NCBI GenBank assembly: GCA_038093975.1
Contig: JBBPTG010000133.1
Coordinates: forward strand, 1-64,000
Length of the DNA stretch: 64,000 bases
Reading direction: 5' to 3'
DNA from: Chalciporus piperatus
Lineage: Eukaryota > Basidiomycota > Agaricomycetes > Boletales > Boletaceae
Position numbers and translations under genes: made by a program. A model generated the notes under the pieces. It ran no database searches and was not told the DNA's origin. It saw only the letters and a list, made by a program, of their open reading frames with translations. Of the stretch, positions 1 through 12,024 are shown piece after piece. The number at the start of each line of letters is the position of its first letter. The stretch's first letter is position 1.

Positions 1-533
1 AATATCGTTGTCGCCCCTAGGGAGGGTCTACTCGTTGATAAGGACGAGGCGAAGGGTGATCTAAGGATGCATCTGTACGTTTTTTTGGGCTCCGTGGCGT
101 CTTTTTTTGGCAATTGATGATTCCGATCGAGTTTCTACTACTTGTTTCTTTTCTTCGATTTGTATGCATGTAGTAGTACATGGAATTACTATGACTTTCA
201 AACCAAGTTCCTCGGAGGTCTTGGCAAGGTGCAAGGTTCCGATCCGCCTTGACGTTGTTGCTAACGTTCAGGGCCCGACCTGTCGGATATCCGTCTTGCA
301 CTTACTCACCTGCTCCAGTCGAGCTGGAAAATGACCAGCAGGACGCAACAGAACTGTAGTACTCAGCTCGGACATCGATGATAGAAAACTCATCAACAGG
401 TCAGATAGTAAATCCGAAGCCCCATCGGCAGCCAGCTGTAATTATCCCTAGTAACTCTCAAACGATCCTAGTCCCGAAAAGAACTCGAAGAAGAAATGTC
501 ATATCCAGATGAAATTTCATGGGTACATCTCGT
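1..533. other. no gene recognised
   Basis: I see no supported coding region here. It lies downstream of the minus-strand membrane protein that stops at 534, so it may hold that gene's 3' UTR. Short open frames on both strands show no family resemblance. Confidence 0.4.
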
Positions 534-2101
534 CTACACCAGCTCCTCTATCTTCCCTCGACCAGTCCTTTGCAATTCTACGGCACTCTCATCTGACCAC
601 CTCGCGTTCTCCGATGGTTGCGACTGCATGGGAACATTATACTGTATGGCGCTCATGGACTCCATGGTATGGAGGACCACGCCTGGTTGACCAGTTCCCC
701 CTCCCTGCACATTCTTGGCAGTTTTGCGGATGTTGAACATTATCCTCGATGCGAGAACGCTGTGGAGTGTGATTTGGGGTCTTGAATTCCAAAGTGAGTC
801 CAAGTTCCGATCACGAATATACCGTACTACTCACATGTCCAACATGTCGCTGAATTGAATCTACACCAAAGAGTAGTAAGTCTGAGAATAATAAAAATGG
901 GACATTCCTTGGCTAGCGCCTTACCGGAAAGGCGGCGTCGACGATAATATTCGCAATGGTGATCACTTTTGGGGTCATAGTCAGTTCTGGTCCCCCGATC
1001 TACGAGGGATTGGGGAGACTGACGCATGATGCAGATCATGTAAAACACGCCATCACGATATATTGTCCTCACAAGCGAGGTGCTGAACTGTCGACCCCAG
1101 TTATCCTGGAATCTTCTGTACACGTTCAAGGTGAATACCACTGTGGGACAAAGACCCATTCAGAAACTACATTGAAAGGACATGGACATGGTGAAAGGCA
1201 TACCGAGTTCAAACGCCAAAAGAAACATGTATACCAAAGCGGGGTTTCGTGAAGCACTGGCCAACTGACATGTTGTTGTTATCGCGGGTGCCGCTGCATG
1301 TTCAAGACGGGTCGGAGTAGTTCTACAAGGATAAATGACCTACTCACGTCCGCTGTACCGCAAAGTGTAAGGCGGAAACATGCCGATAGTGACGGCTCCC
1401 GCGACGATGATCTGTTTTGATGTCACTGAACCCCCGTCTGTGTCATTGGAAAACAAAAAACCGTACTACTCCATAGGCAAGAAGGCCGTAGAGAACCCGT
1501 TTATTACACGCCCAGAAGGCATACGTGCGTAGAACCAAAAGTACTAGGAATGGTCAGAGAGTTGGCAAGGCAGTCAAGTGAAATTACTCACATTCAGCAG
1601 CGATGATCCCCAGGATATGAATGACTAGATATGCATATGTAGTCATCGGATGTGCGGACGTATGGAATACTTGCCGTTCTCTTCAATAGCGAAACTTGGA
1701 CAGGGCTAAACAATGCGTCAGCGGTTAATTCAACTTTCACTCCCTGACGAAATTCCCTACCCCGTAAGGAGAACGCAGAGCACCTAGAGAGGTGGATCAG
1801 TCAAACACACATCGGGTCGTGCATGTGCCAGTGGAGATATACGAACCGTGTGCAGTAAATCCCACACCAACGAATGGCAAGTATCTTGAAACTGTGAAGA
1901 TCACCCGCGTCGCATCCCATGGTCTACCCCAGATCCATCGTGACTTAGAACTACCTTTAGAAGGGGGGGAAAGCTAGATCTGGTGAATGATCAATTACCT
2001 CGTCCTCGAGGGTGATCCCATAGTCATAAAGCTGGCGGAGGCTGTCAAAGACGCATTCGCCTGGGAAAACATATCGCGCACCAGAATGGCCAGCCCAGCG
2101 A
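534..2101 (-). CDS. DUF6533-type seven-helix membrane protein
   Basis: This is a multi-exon gene for a predicted integral membrane protein of the DUF6533 family, which is widespread and of unknown function in agaricomycetes. Spliced reading gives the signature blocks in order: VAGLAILLYDYGITLEDE, RWIWGRPWDATRVIFTVSRY, LLVLRTYAFWACNKRVL, IIVAGAVTIGMFPPYTLRYSG, PAPAITTTCQLASASRNPAL, SLVRTIYRDGVFYMICIM and QITLHSVLASRIMFNIR. At least seven short introns were placed, for example donors at 1203 and 1081-1074 and an acceptor at about 1141. The final exon runs into a hydrophilic tail and stops at 534. The block upstream of 2101 was not resolved: a TAG interrupts the simplest extension, so the true start codon is missing from this annotation. 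I see no broken splice site, so it is probably functional. Family assignment is firm and role is unknown. Confidence 0.78.
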
Positions 2102-2595
2102 CTTGGAACAGTGGCGTAAATCAGCTGAAGACACTCTAGTCATAACCGCATACCGTTGAAGTTCTAGAGACTCGGAGATGAATATTTGAATACCCTCACA
2201 AAACCAACATCGGACTCAGACTCGGACCCACCTTGGAGATTTGTAGTCCAGCTATCTCAGATACGAAAAGTGAGTCAGACATGTCAGACTGTGAACGCCA
2301 GCGTTGGCAGAAAAGCAGATCTATTCAAGAGTCTTATATTGTGGCCTCATGCCACAGGCTGGGAAACGCACAGCGGTGCGAACTGGTGCAAAGGCGCTTG
2401 AAGGGCCCCGCAATCGCATTGCCCATGGACCACGAGTCGTCAGCTCCCCATAAGCATCAGTACGAGTTATAGATACTTGTCCGTCCGGCGCATGATCAGT
2501 TACCCTATCGACCATGGAGTCCCAGGGACTAAGTACAGGTTACACACCTTGCGGCGCCAAAAAAACCTAAAAAAACACCATCGGTCAACACTTAT
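2102..2595. other. intergenic, unresolved 5' exon of DUF6533 gene
   Basis: This stretch should contain the first exon and promoter of the minus-strand DUF6533 gene, but I could not place them. It also has a GACTCAGACTCGGACC run at about 2215-2230, related to the GACTCGGA words that cluster at 58-63 kb. Confidence 0.3.
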
Positions 2596-2600
2596 CTCGA

Positions 2601-2618
2601 GAAATTTACATGCTGTGC
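2601..2618 (+). repeat. left 18-bp inverted terminal repeat candidate
   Basis: GAAATTTACATGCTGTGC is a perfect inverted match to 9425-9442. CTCGA immediately outside it is repeated outside the other copy. Similarity stops at once on the inner side. Confidence 0.55.
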
Positions 2619-3027
2619 CCACTGTGAGTCGCGGCGGCAGAGCCACCCCGTGCACGTGACTTCGGATTCCATCCTCGCCTTCCGTTTCGAGCGAGATTCG
2701 ACACAGCCACCCAGATGACAGCGCCTCGCTCGCAGCAGCGAACAAGGGAGAACGAGGACGAACGGCGCGATGCAGGCAAACGTGCTACAGGACGATACAC
2801 GCCCCCGATTGGGGGAGTCCTAGATTAGGAGGCGAGATACTAACTAAATCGGAACAGGTAGGATCATTAGTACTAAGAGTTTACCAGTATAGCAGCAACT
2901 CGGGAGATATGCACGCTGCGCTGCTTCCAACAGCGCGACTCGGAGAGCTTGAAGAGTAAAACACAGGATGAAGAAGGGGGAAACCAGCTTGAAGAGCCCG
3001 ACTTGGGCACGGCCTCAACTTGGCAGG
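2619..3027. other. GC-rich non-coding end of Crypton-like element
   Basis: This lies between the left terminal repeat candidate and the recombinase stop codon. It is GC-rich in its first half. I see no supported gene; open frames here are short and resemble nothing I know. Confidence 0.35.
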
Positions 3028-5639
3028 CTAAGGACTTGAAGAAGTCCCTCTGCTGCAGCCTTTCCACGCCCGCACCTCGCGTTCTCCCCGGGCTTGGCGT
3101 GCGGCGTTGATCGCGCTGACGAGAGCCGTGTGGCCTTTTGCAGCTTCGGGGTACGCAGTGAGGAAACGAGCCTCGTCCGAATGATATCTGTGCAAGTAAA
3201 GGTGAGTCCAGCAGTCCGAGAATGACTGCTCGCCACGACACGGCGCAGCGACGGGCACTCACATGTGGAGGAACTCGACGGCGATAAGGGAGCGCTGATG
3301 GTACTTGACAGCGAAGAGCCGGTTGCTTCCCCGTGTCCATCCGGAAGGCCAATCTCTGAGTGGGGTATGAAGACCGAGTGCCGGGTCGCCCTCAGTCCAG
3401 TGCTTGACGATATCCCGCCATGATTCGCTCTTTGGACGACGGGTCCCATTGGGGTTGCGCACGGGGACATCGGGTATGATGAGTCCCGCTGTCGGAAGGG
3501 AATACGACGATGAGGTTCGTCGGTGGACATTATGGCCAACATCCGTGCCTGAGTCGCGAGCGTGCGCAAACGACGGATGTACGATGGCGGTGGGGGCGGT
3601 GCTCTGCGTGCTGCCAGTAGTGCCAAGTGATGCAAGGGGCGGGATTTTGATGGTGAGTCCCCGGCAGGTTCGAGTCTCCTTGGAGGAGTGGGTAGTGTTG
3701 GTGCGTTGCGTGTTCGTGGTCCCAGAAAGTGGCGGCTTGGCAGTGGTAACGACACTGACGAGGTCCTGCACAGTCCCATTGACATGCGTCAGTTGGTTCC
3801 TCAGGTCGGAGATGTTGGTATCGAATGACGCCATCATCGAGCGCACTTCCTCGGTGGTGACAGGCTGAATGAGAGAGTGTTCTCCCATGAGCGACTCGTT
3901 GGCGCTTCGGGATCTGGGCGCGAGAGCATCGCTGTAATGGGTCTCGTACATGTTCAGCTCATCGAGGAGGTAGCGAATGAGGGTGTCACGCTTGGGACGG
4001 CAAATTTCAGTCTGAGGGTGCGGGCGGCCACGCTTGCGAGGAAATGCACATACCTGTTCGTTCTCAGCCCAACCACCCCACCAACGGACCTTTGCCAATG
4101 TCCAGCGCTCGCCGACCGGTGCGAACATGAAACGGTATTGGGCTCCCCCGCGTCGAAAGCAGTGTGTGGAGAAAGAACCACGAATTCCAGCTCCCCCCGT
4201 CGCCTCGTCGATCCACTTTTGAACGTTATCGTGGGAGAGTTGCTCACGAGGCTGCACGACACCGTTCGCCCCCATGGATGGAAATATGCAGTCGTCCTGA
4301 TCCAGCTCACGTTCGTAGTGGTAAACCTCTAGCCACATCATCCAGACAGAGAGCCAAAGGAAGGAATCTGAACCAGGTAATTGAGGCTGCGGATACAGCT
4401 GATAGTGATTGCCTACAACCATCAAGCATCATCAGTTTTATCTCGTAGCGTAACGACAGTATGATGGTGATCGGTAACGCACTGTTGAGATCGTTTTTGC
4501 CCTTATCGACCTTTCCCTGCCATCCCTTTCGGTTCGTCAGATGGATGTCGAAATGTACCGCCAGATCGCTTCCGACCAATTTCTCGTTGAGCAGGTATTT
4601 CCTCACAATATGGTTGACTGCTGCTGGATCACTGATTGTGATGTGTTTCCGCCTCAGTTTCGTAAGCTCGAAGCACCTGAGGTGAGTTCAAATACTTCAG
4701 CTCTTCGCCGCTTTCCTCTCAAACAAAACTATTTAGGCTTGCCTGGTCCACAAAGTCCATGCCGTCGAGTCAAATGCACGCTGCTCCAAGTGGCGAGTGA
4801 GCAGCGCACGTTCTTGGCGGTTGATCTTCAGCGCGGGAACAGTGCGATCGCTCGACATGTTGTCAAATGCACGTTCCAGTGCACCGGTCACCTTTTCAAG
4901 CAATGGGCAAGTTTCGAACGACCACAAGAGCATTTTGTCCATGAATGCTGCTGTCATTGGAAGCGAGTGAGCCCTGTCACCATCCTCCGAGTTCGCCTTG
5001 TGCTTGAGGGCTCTCATGACATCTCCGACTTCGGATGATTCTGCAGGATTACCTTCCCAGCGCTGACTGAGCTGGTTGCGGTGCCACTTCCCGCGGTAGC
5101 GCCCGCTATCGCTATCAAAGGGTCAGTACTCATCGAGACCAACCATGTCTTGCACCTCACACTCGGTCCCACATGTCCTTGAAAGCAGCTCGTATGCCCT
5201 CGATCGTGTTTCTTCCGAGATCCTGATGGTACCCTTTGTAGGTCAAAAACAGCGAGAGTGCCTTGTCGGAAAACTCGTTTGGTACACGGTCGAACGCATG
5301 AGCAAAGGCAGGGTTGCTGTACGGATCTGGGTCGTCCTGGCCGACTGGAGCCTGTTCAGGGGACAACCAAGCCTCAGGTAGGACTGTGGGTGGACTCGGA
5401 GCTGTGCCATTGAAGAACTCGGCAAGCCATCCACGGCCACGCTTCACATGGCCTGCGTAACAGCTCTTGGTGTTGGTTGCTTTGAGGTGGGTGTCATTTC
5501 CTGCTTCTTTCAGCTGTTCAATATCCTTCAGAGATGTTGTGTGTAACAACGGCTGCGACGACTGCTTGCGGTGCCTTTTCGGCGACTGGGTAGGCTGGGG
5601 TGACTTCTTTGCTGAGCCTTGGACACGCACCACTGGCAT
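3028..5639 (-). CDS. Crypton-type tyrosine recombinase with GCR1_C-like tail
   Basis: This DNA recombinase would cut and rejoin element ends through a covalent phosphotyrosine. Spliced order: basic Ser/Pro-rich N-terminus; a core-binding domain (KSCYAGHVKRGRGWLAEFF, then FSDKALSLFLTYKGYHQ); a catalytic domain with FDIHLTNRKGWQ; the HxxR signature THCFRRGGAQYRFM (about 4130-4164); the WWGGW block; and the candidate nucleophile tyrosine in DTLIRYLLDEL. The C-terminus has a proline-flanked block with SWRDIVKHWTEGDP and PLRDWPSGW, matching the GCR1_C DNA-binding domain of Cryptons, and ends HSDEARFLTAYPEAAKG..AINAAR. Introns resolve cleanly at about 5157, 4735-4690 (GC-AG type), 4485, 4050 and 3255. 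I chose the Met at 5639; the same frame stays open to a Met at 5825, only 9 bp from the nuclease stop. All catalytic motifs are present, so it looks active. Confidence 0.85.
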
Positions 5640-5834
5640 GAGTGAAGGTGATGGTGTATGGAGATGGCAAACTGCCTGTGGCTTCGAGTGTCGGGCCTCG
5701 GCCGTGATCGAGACAGGGTCAATTTCACAACTGGCTTCACCGGGGCTGCCGAATTTTTTGATCCGTCGATTTTCATTCGATTCGTGCATATGCAAGTACA
5801 ATACAAACATGTTTACATGCCTCAATCAACAATT

Positions 5835-7763
5835 TTAACCTCTTGTGTCCACACTTCCCTCACAGTTCTCAGTTTCAGAGTCTTCAGTGAGATCAATCAC
5901 AATCCTTCTTGCTGGCCCAGGCATGTTCTCGCAAGTGCTGGGGTCATCGTGTAGAAAGGCGCGGACTTTGGCCCGTTGTTGTGCCCCTACATTTGCATCC
6001 GCCGTTGACATGTCCTACGTCAGAGACAAATAGACTTCGTTAGCGGCACCACATAACTGAGCAACAGGACAAATACCCTCGCGCCATCAACCCTGCACCA
6101 CATCTCTTTGGGATATACATGCTCTATGATACATGCAGGGAGAGTGACAAACATATACTCCCTTCCATTTCTCTCGACACGGAGTGGAGACGACAGCGCC
6201 GCGCGCACTGTATCGGTGAGCTGTCGAGTGTCAAGCCGTGCCTTGAAGACGGCGAGCTTTGCGCCCCCGGCCGTATCCACAATTCTGCGGTGAATAAGCT
6301 TGAGTTGGGGTTTGAGGACCAGAGCGTCACAAGACTGCTTTTCTAGCTAATGGCAATCAGTTTACATATTGCCCTGCTCGTACCAGCAAGACTCAGACAT
6401 GCTTACCCCACAAAGCAGCCTCAAAGTTGCACCCTCCCATATGGTGGCACGCATCTTTGCCACAACAACATCACCATCCCACCCAAAATGATCCTTGCAA
6501 AAGGATGCGAGCACCTCGAGAGATGGCTGAAGGGTACGAGCCAGGCATTGTGAATCAGTGGACACAACATCCTGGGTACTCGAGCGGGACGAAAATGTGG
6601 TGAGCGGACGAACATACTTCTGCAAGACATCATGGTTCGGGAAGGAGTCGGTGATCGAGTTCGCGACCACGGAATTCACTCGTCCAATGTACCCTTCTGG
6701 GTCAGTCACCAATACCCGCCGAAGGTCATTTCGCCAGTCATGACAGAAGTGCGCAAAGTCCTGTCGGGACATGGTCAAGAATGCATTGACCAGGGCCTGG
6801 CCAAGCTTGTACCGAGAGACCCCATAGGCGATCATGATGCCGCAGTGCGGAACTCCATCCTATACAGCAACATAAATATGACACGAAGGTTTGAAGAAGA
6901 TCAGCCACTTACGTCATAGTCGCCACCACAAAGAATAGCGAGCAAGATGAGATCTTGGTAGTTCATGCCCACAGCGTTGGCAATCGCATGGTCCGTGTAA
7001 ACTTCGACGCGATCAAAATGACCCGGTGGCTCTGGGCTCGAAGACAAAGTCGGTTAGCCGAACGTAGACCGCCGACAATAAAACAAACCTACCAGCGAAC
7101 GACACAGGTGGCACCAAAGACGAGTGCATCGACGTCCGTCGTCAGGACAGCATCGATGCTTTCGCGTCGCGTAAGAGCAGCGAGCTCAGCTTCAGCTTCG
7201 CCCGGAGCCTGGTTGAATCAGTCCAATATCACCTCGCATTCAAGAGTTCATTAAATGCTTACCTCGTACCATGTGAATCCGAAGGCAGTAAGCATTCCCT
7301 GGAAAATTGTGGCAAGCCAATGCGGGACTGCACGGACTTGCTTTCTCCGCTTCACATGTGGTCGAGATGGACCATCAAAAATAAATATGGCATGGGCTGG
7401 AATGTTGAGGAAGGATGCAAGGCGATAAAACAAAGTTCGAAGCTCCGGGTTTCTTCCCGCACCAGCGTGATTATACCGAAAGGTACAACAGACGGCATGC
7501 ATCCATGTGCTGCAATCACAGTCACGTCAATCATGAGCACATCTCGGTGTCGTTTATTTATACCTTGCATCGACCCCGAGGGTCAGGAGTTTCACCTCCG
7601 TAGCGTGCATGGCCGAAGGGAAAACACCCCCACTGGCCACAAATTCCACGAGCGAGTGCTCATCAGAAGCGGAAGACAAGAGCTGGGGGGGGATTGAATT
7701 TTGGTCAGCTGCTGTGATGGACAAAGACCGGGTACTCACTGGCCACAATCCCTTGATGCCCAT
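5835..7763 (-). CDS. XPG/FEN1-like structure-specific nuclease (PIN-domain)
   Basis: This is a Rad2/XPG-superfamily nuclease of the agaricomycete PIN-domain-like group. The start MGIKGLWP at 7763 is the canonical XPG N-terminus. LGVDASTWMHAV spans the first intron and is followed by NHAGAGRNPELRTLFYRL and IFIFDGPSRPHVKRRKQV. The XPG-I block APGEAEAELAAL..IDAVLTTDVDALVFGA keeps the metal-binding Glu and Asp residues, and LAILCGGDYDGVPHCGIMIA supplies the next Asp and the H2TH-like turn. A C-terminal domain (WEGATLRLLCG, then LPACIIEHVYPKEMW) is typical of the group. The last exon ends with IVIDLTEDSE, which resembles a SUMO-interacting motif. About six introns were placed and no disabling lesion is visible. 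Known relatives cut flaps or junctions. Its position beside the recombinase suggests a role in processing transposition intermediates, which is inference. Confidence 0.85.
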
Positions 7764-9404
7764 TTTGATGCTCGAAGTTTCTGTACAACAGGGGGCCCCT
7801 GACAATCTGGATCAGGATGGATTTGTCATCACGAGTCAAATTGGCCTACTGTACCACGAGGTACAGATCAAACTTGCTGAAAGGTTGCTTTCGGCCTTAC
7901 ATCTCCCAGTGAATGACCTCTGTTCCGAGATGAGACATCCATGAATGTTGATATCTGTACTGTACGCTCTCTGTACGAGGACTTTCCCTTTGTTCGCTCC
8001 GATCAGTTTTCCTTTCAATTTCTGCACTGCATCTGCAGGAAACGTGCTAACGAGAAACGCGCGACGGAGGTAGAGAAAATACCTCCGCCCGATAATACTG
8101 TGTCCAGAGTGTTCAGACTTGAACGGTCGTCAGCTGTGCCAAATGATGGCCTTTTGAGACGGTCGTTCGTCGTCAGTGAAACTGAACCAACTTGTTGAAG
8201 AAGGATGGACAGGTCAGTGGGGGGGGGGGTATTCGGAGCAACTCAAACATACGTAGTTCCCGAGAAATAGCGTCGGGAGAGCACAGCGCTCGGCGACGGG
8301 TAAGCAGTGGTTGCACCCATGTCTTGATCCGAGTCGAAAGGGATTGACAGCGACAGTAAGAACTGGGGTCGACTATTTAATGTGGCGGGTTCTGCACAGA
8401 AACACAACAGGGGCGACTGCCTTTTGTCCCGGTGCAGCCATCCCCACTGTATCGTCCGTTGTGTGTCGTCTATTGTCGCCCATCGTGTGTTGTCGTTCAA
8501 TGTCGTCGTCTTGGCTTCTCCGAGTCGCCGTTCTGTTTGACATGCTTACCTAAGTAACCCGATTAGGCAAGCACTGTGGTTGAAGCTGAGGAGGGAGGCA
8601 GGAGGATGGCGTGTGTGATGGAGAGTCAGACGGCCATAGGAAATTTAAAAAAATATTACAGAGCGAATTCTCCAATCCTGACATATACGGTCGCCAGAAA
8701 AAAAGGAGTTGGAGTGATGTGTTCTTGTGGCAAAAGCGGAAGGAAAGGTGTAAAGTGGAATTAAGTGGCAATTTGGCACAGTTAAGTGAAATAAGTGAGG
8801 TGGCCCGGAAAATTTACATGCCACGACCGTAAGTTTTGTAAATTTTGTAAACAAAAAAAATCCGCGCTCACGCGCTCAACGTCGACGTCGGCCGCCCCTG
8901 CTCCTGCCACAAGCTCACACATCTTGCTCAATGTCTTCAACGAGGTGTCTGTTCACCAGTTTCCATTCGCCCACACAAGTTTGCAAGCTACCAGTAATCT
9001 GCGTCCTCCATTCGCTCGAAACTCGATCTCTAGTGACTCGAGGACGGATATTCAAGACATGGGCCAACGATATGTGATCATGATCATGTTTTCAGCTCAC
9101 ACACTCGACGGCCGAGTCTGCTCAGGCTGTCCTTCAGCTTCAGGTTGGTCAAGGTATGTACCACAAATTCCGCCTGCCACGGGACTTCTACCTAGGGTTT
9201 CCAGTCCTTCCCGGTCTCTGACATCGCCCCGTGGTCCCTCGCCCTCTCTCGGGTCGTTCCTTCAAGCACGAACGCCTGTTTTCGCGACTCCCGACGCGCT
9301 CGTTCACCCCGCATTCTCGCGTCATTGCCATTTCGGGAAGATCAGCCAGCTTACCGAACTTAGCCGACGGAATCCGGGGTTCCCCGTAGGTGATCCATTT
9401 ACAC
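7764..9404. other. upstream region of the nuclease inside the element
   Basis: No gene is supported. It probably holds the promoter of the minus-strand nuclease. Visible features are a run of eleven G at about 8218-8228, an AT-rich stretch at 8640-8870 with GGAAAATTTACATGCC (8808-8823) resembling the terminal repeat, and a Ser/Pro-rich plus-strand open frame at 8795-9451 with no family resemblance. Confidence 0.4.
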
Positions 9405-9439
9405 ATTTACATGCTGTGCCCCCCGCACAGCATGTAAAT
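9405..9439. repeat. perfect hairpin at right end of Crypton-like element
   Basis: ATTTACATGCTGTGC at 9405-9419 is followed by five C and then its exact reverse complement at 9425-9439. A 15-bp stem with a 5-nt loop results. The outer arm is the right terminal repeat candidate. Confidence 0.8.
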
Positions 9440-9442
9440 TTC
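9425..9442 (-). repeat. right 18-bp inverted terminal repeat candidate
   Basis: The exact reverse complement of 2601-2618. It is followed by CTCGA, the same 5 bp that precede the left copy. Confidence 0.55.
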
Positions 9443-9708
9443 CTCGATTAATCCTACTTATGCCTTCCCTCGTCGGTTTCGTCAGCGTCATGCTGATCCG
9501 GTGGTCGCCGCCGCATCAGCAATTTCCGGTTCACCTCGGTTTAGGTAATATGCGACCCGGACTATCTCTAACAGAGCCCAAGAAAGTGGATGCACGCTGG
9601 TGGAGAGGAGGGGACTTGGGAGCAAACTTAGGAGTAGCAACTTTGAAAACTATCCCCGTCTAGAAATCTAAGTCCAATCTAGATACACGCTGCCTCGCTG
9701 GAGACACA

Positions 9709-10719
9709 TCACCGTTTCTTGTTTTTCCCAAGTCTATTCAGCAAAACACCGGTACACGTCTCCAGCGCCTGTGTCTCCTCAGCCTTCGCATCTGCACACC
9801 CGGCCCAGCGAACTTTCAAGTTCTCGTCCACCAGGTACACGAACCCAATATGCTTGTTCGTCATACCGAGGGGCTCACGAACGAGTCCCATGTCCTGACT
9901 AGACACCAGATATGTGGGATGCAACTCCTTCGGCACGGTCTTGGCGATGGACGAGAGGAAGAGAGACACGAGCCAGGACTTGAGAAGGTTTTCTTGCAAA
10001 TTGATCTGGACGTATTGGTATAGAGGATTCGACAAATACCGCTCGTTCGTCGGTGAGACGAAGCCTTTCACGTGAACCTATTGTCAATCAGTCACCCGCA
10101 ACTACCGCACAGGCGACTGATGAGTACCTCTGACATCCTGGTGGACAACATTGCTACCATGGATATACGGCCTCGACATATATCGGTGGTATGTGTTTGA
10201 ACTCGAGTGTCCAGTCGTGAGCCCACGATGTTTGGGAAATACAATGCTTTCTACAGAGGAAGTGAGCTGGATACACATCAGGTACACCGAGCACTCACAT
10301 CCTCCCTAATCATGACGCTTGGTGCCATCCACGTCTTTCCACCGTGTCGCCGGGTTGCATTTAAATCGGTGAAGTAGCCTTTCGATGCCTCGTTTATTCT
10401 GCGATGGATGAATGCGAGCAGGAAACGGGTAAAAGTAAACTCACAAATGTTCGCGCTGCGTTTCAATAGCTCCCTGGTCTGTATACTCCTTCTTAGTGTC
10501 GCTCCATGTCTTGGTATGTGCTACCGGCCGGTCCTTGACTCCAAGTGGTCTCTGCAACAGCGGGAGGGGCACATCGGCCGAAGTGGTGTCCTTTTGCTCG
10601 GACTTGTTCCCCGAAGTATTTGGCGTACTCGAGGACGAGTTCCAGCGAACGACCGATGTACGATGTCGCTGTAGCTGTCTTTGTAGGAACACCAGCCTCG
10701 CCGAAGAGTGCACGGACAT
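9709..10719 (-). CDS. ATP10: mitochondrial ATP synthase assembly factor ATP10
   Basis: ATP10 is an inner-membrane chaperone needed to assemble the F0 sector (subunit 6) of mitochondrial ATP synthase. The start at 10719 opens a Ser/Arg-rich presequence (RLVFLQRQLQRHRTSVVRW) suited to mitochondrial import. PLPLLQRPLGVKDRP and RGYFTDLNATRRHGGKTWMAP follow, and the diagnostic C-terminal block is LGMTNKHIGFVYLVDENLKVRWAGCADAKAEE. It has four exons with introns near 10440-10380, 10300-10250 and 10130-10080. It is divergent from histone H2A with 158 bp between the start codons. No defect is seen. Confidence 0.88.
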
Positions 10720-10877
10720 TTCAAGAACGAAATTTCCAAATTAAGATGTGTACAGGATTAGATCACGTGATCAATATATATATGACGCGGGTTCGCGCCC
10801 TCTTGTTGACCGACCACTCTTGACCACAAACCACCACCTCTCTATCGCCGTCCTTTGTATATCTGTACAATACAAAC
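10720..10877. promoter_or_regulatory. bidirectional ATP10 / H2A promoter
   Basis: The only DNA between the two divergent start codons. It contains the 12-bp palindrome GATCACGTGATC (10761-10772, an E-box core CACGTG) directly followed by an AT-rich TATATATAT run. The palindrome is symmetric and could serve either gene. Confidence 0.5.
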
Positions 10878-11614
<737 letters not shown>

Positions 11615-12024
11615 ATTGTGTCCTAAAATCTATCTTTTTCTATTTTCTTATTGGTTCAACATCTTTTTATCATTTGCATTCAGTGTATCATGTAATCTCG
11701 GCGTCAGACTCCCTTGTAATCCATGGATATCCACCTGGCATCTTGTTCCCTATGACAGATCTCCTGTCCGCTCCCTACTCGATTGACTCATCGATGTTGA
11801 TAGCCCCGCCCATCCGCCGTAGCATGGTTTCTCGTGCCAGCATCTGTTAGCAGACCTTACAACAAGTATCTAATGGAACCTTCAAGCTTCGAGATGGAAC
11901 AGCAATGCTAGATCAAATATTCACTCTGGAAATTTATACTATGCATCGGGTACAAGGACGTCCGGACGGCCCAATGCCTAGAAATATATGTAGCATAAAT
12001 CGAAGAGCCGAGGTATATCCTCAT
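11615..12024. other. convergent intergenic region, H2A / CHK1
   Basis: The 3' flanks of two converging genes. It is T-rich just after the H2A stop and otherwise featureless. Confidence 0.5.

Larger units (their letters stand above)
2596..9447 (-). mobile_element. putative Crypton-like element carrying recombinase and XPG nuclease
   Basis: The 6.85-kb interval holds two adjacent minus-strand genes: an XPG/FEN1-like nuclease (5835-7763) and a Crypton-type tyrosine recombinase (3028-5639). GAAATTTACATGCTGTGC at 2601-2618 is repeated in inverted orientation at 9425-9442, and CTCGA lies directly outside both copies (2596-2600 and 9443-9447), as a 5-bp target duplication would. Both genes have complete family motifs and workable splice sites, so the element could be autonomous. 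Cryptons are known fungal tyrosine-recombinase transposons that usually leave short direct repeats and lack long inverted termini. The inverted repeat and the linked nuclease are therefore unusual, and the exact boundaries are inference. Related words at 8809-8826 and 9405-9419 warn that the terminal motif may be a subterminal repeat. Confidence 0.55.

Noticed and set aside
3404..4332. Two plus-strand open frames of about 150 residues
   Set aside because: Both are antisense shadows of the recombinase catalytic and C-terminal coding exons.
8795..9451. 218-residue plus-strand open frame inside the Crypton-like element
   Set aside because: Ser/Pro-rich composition, no recognisable domain, and it crosses the terminal hairpin and repeat candidate.
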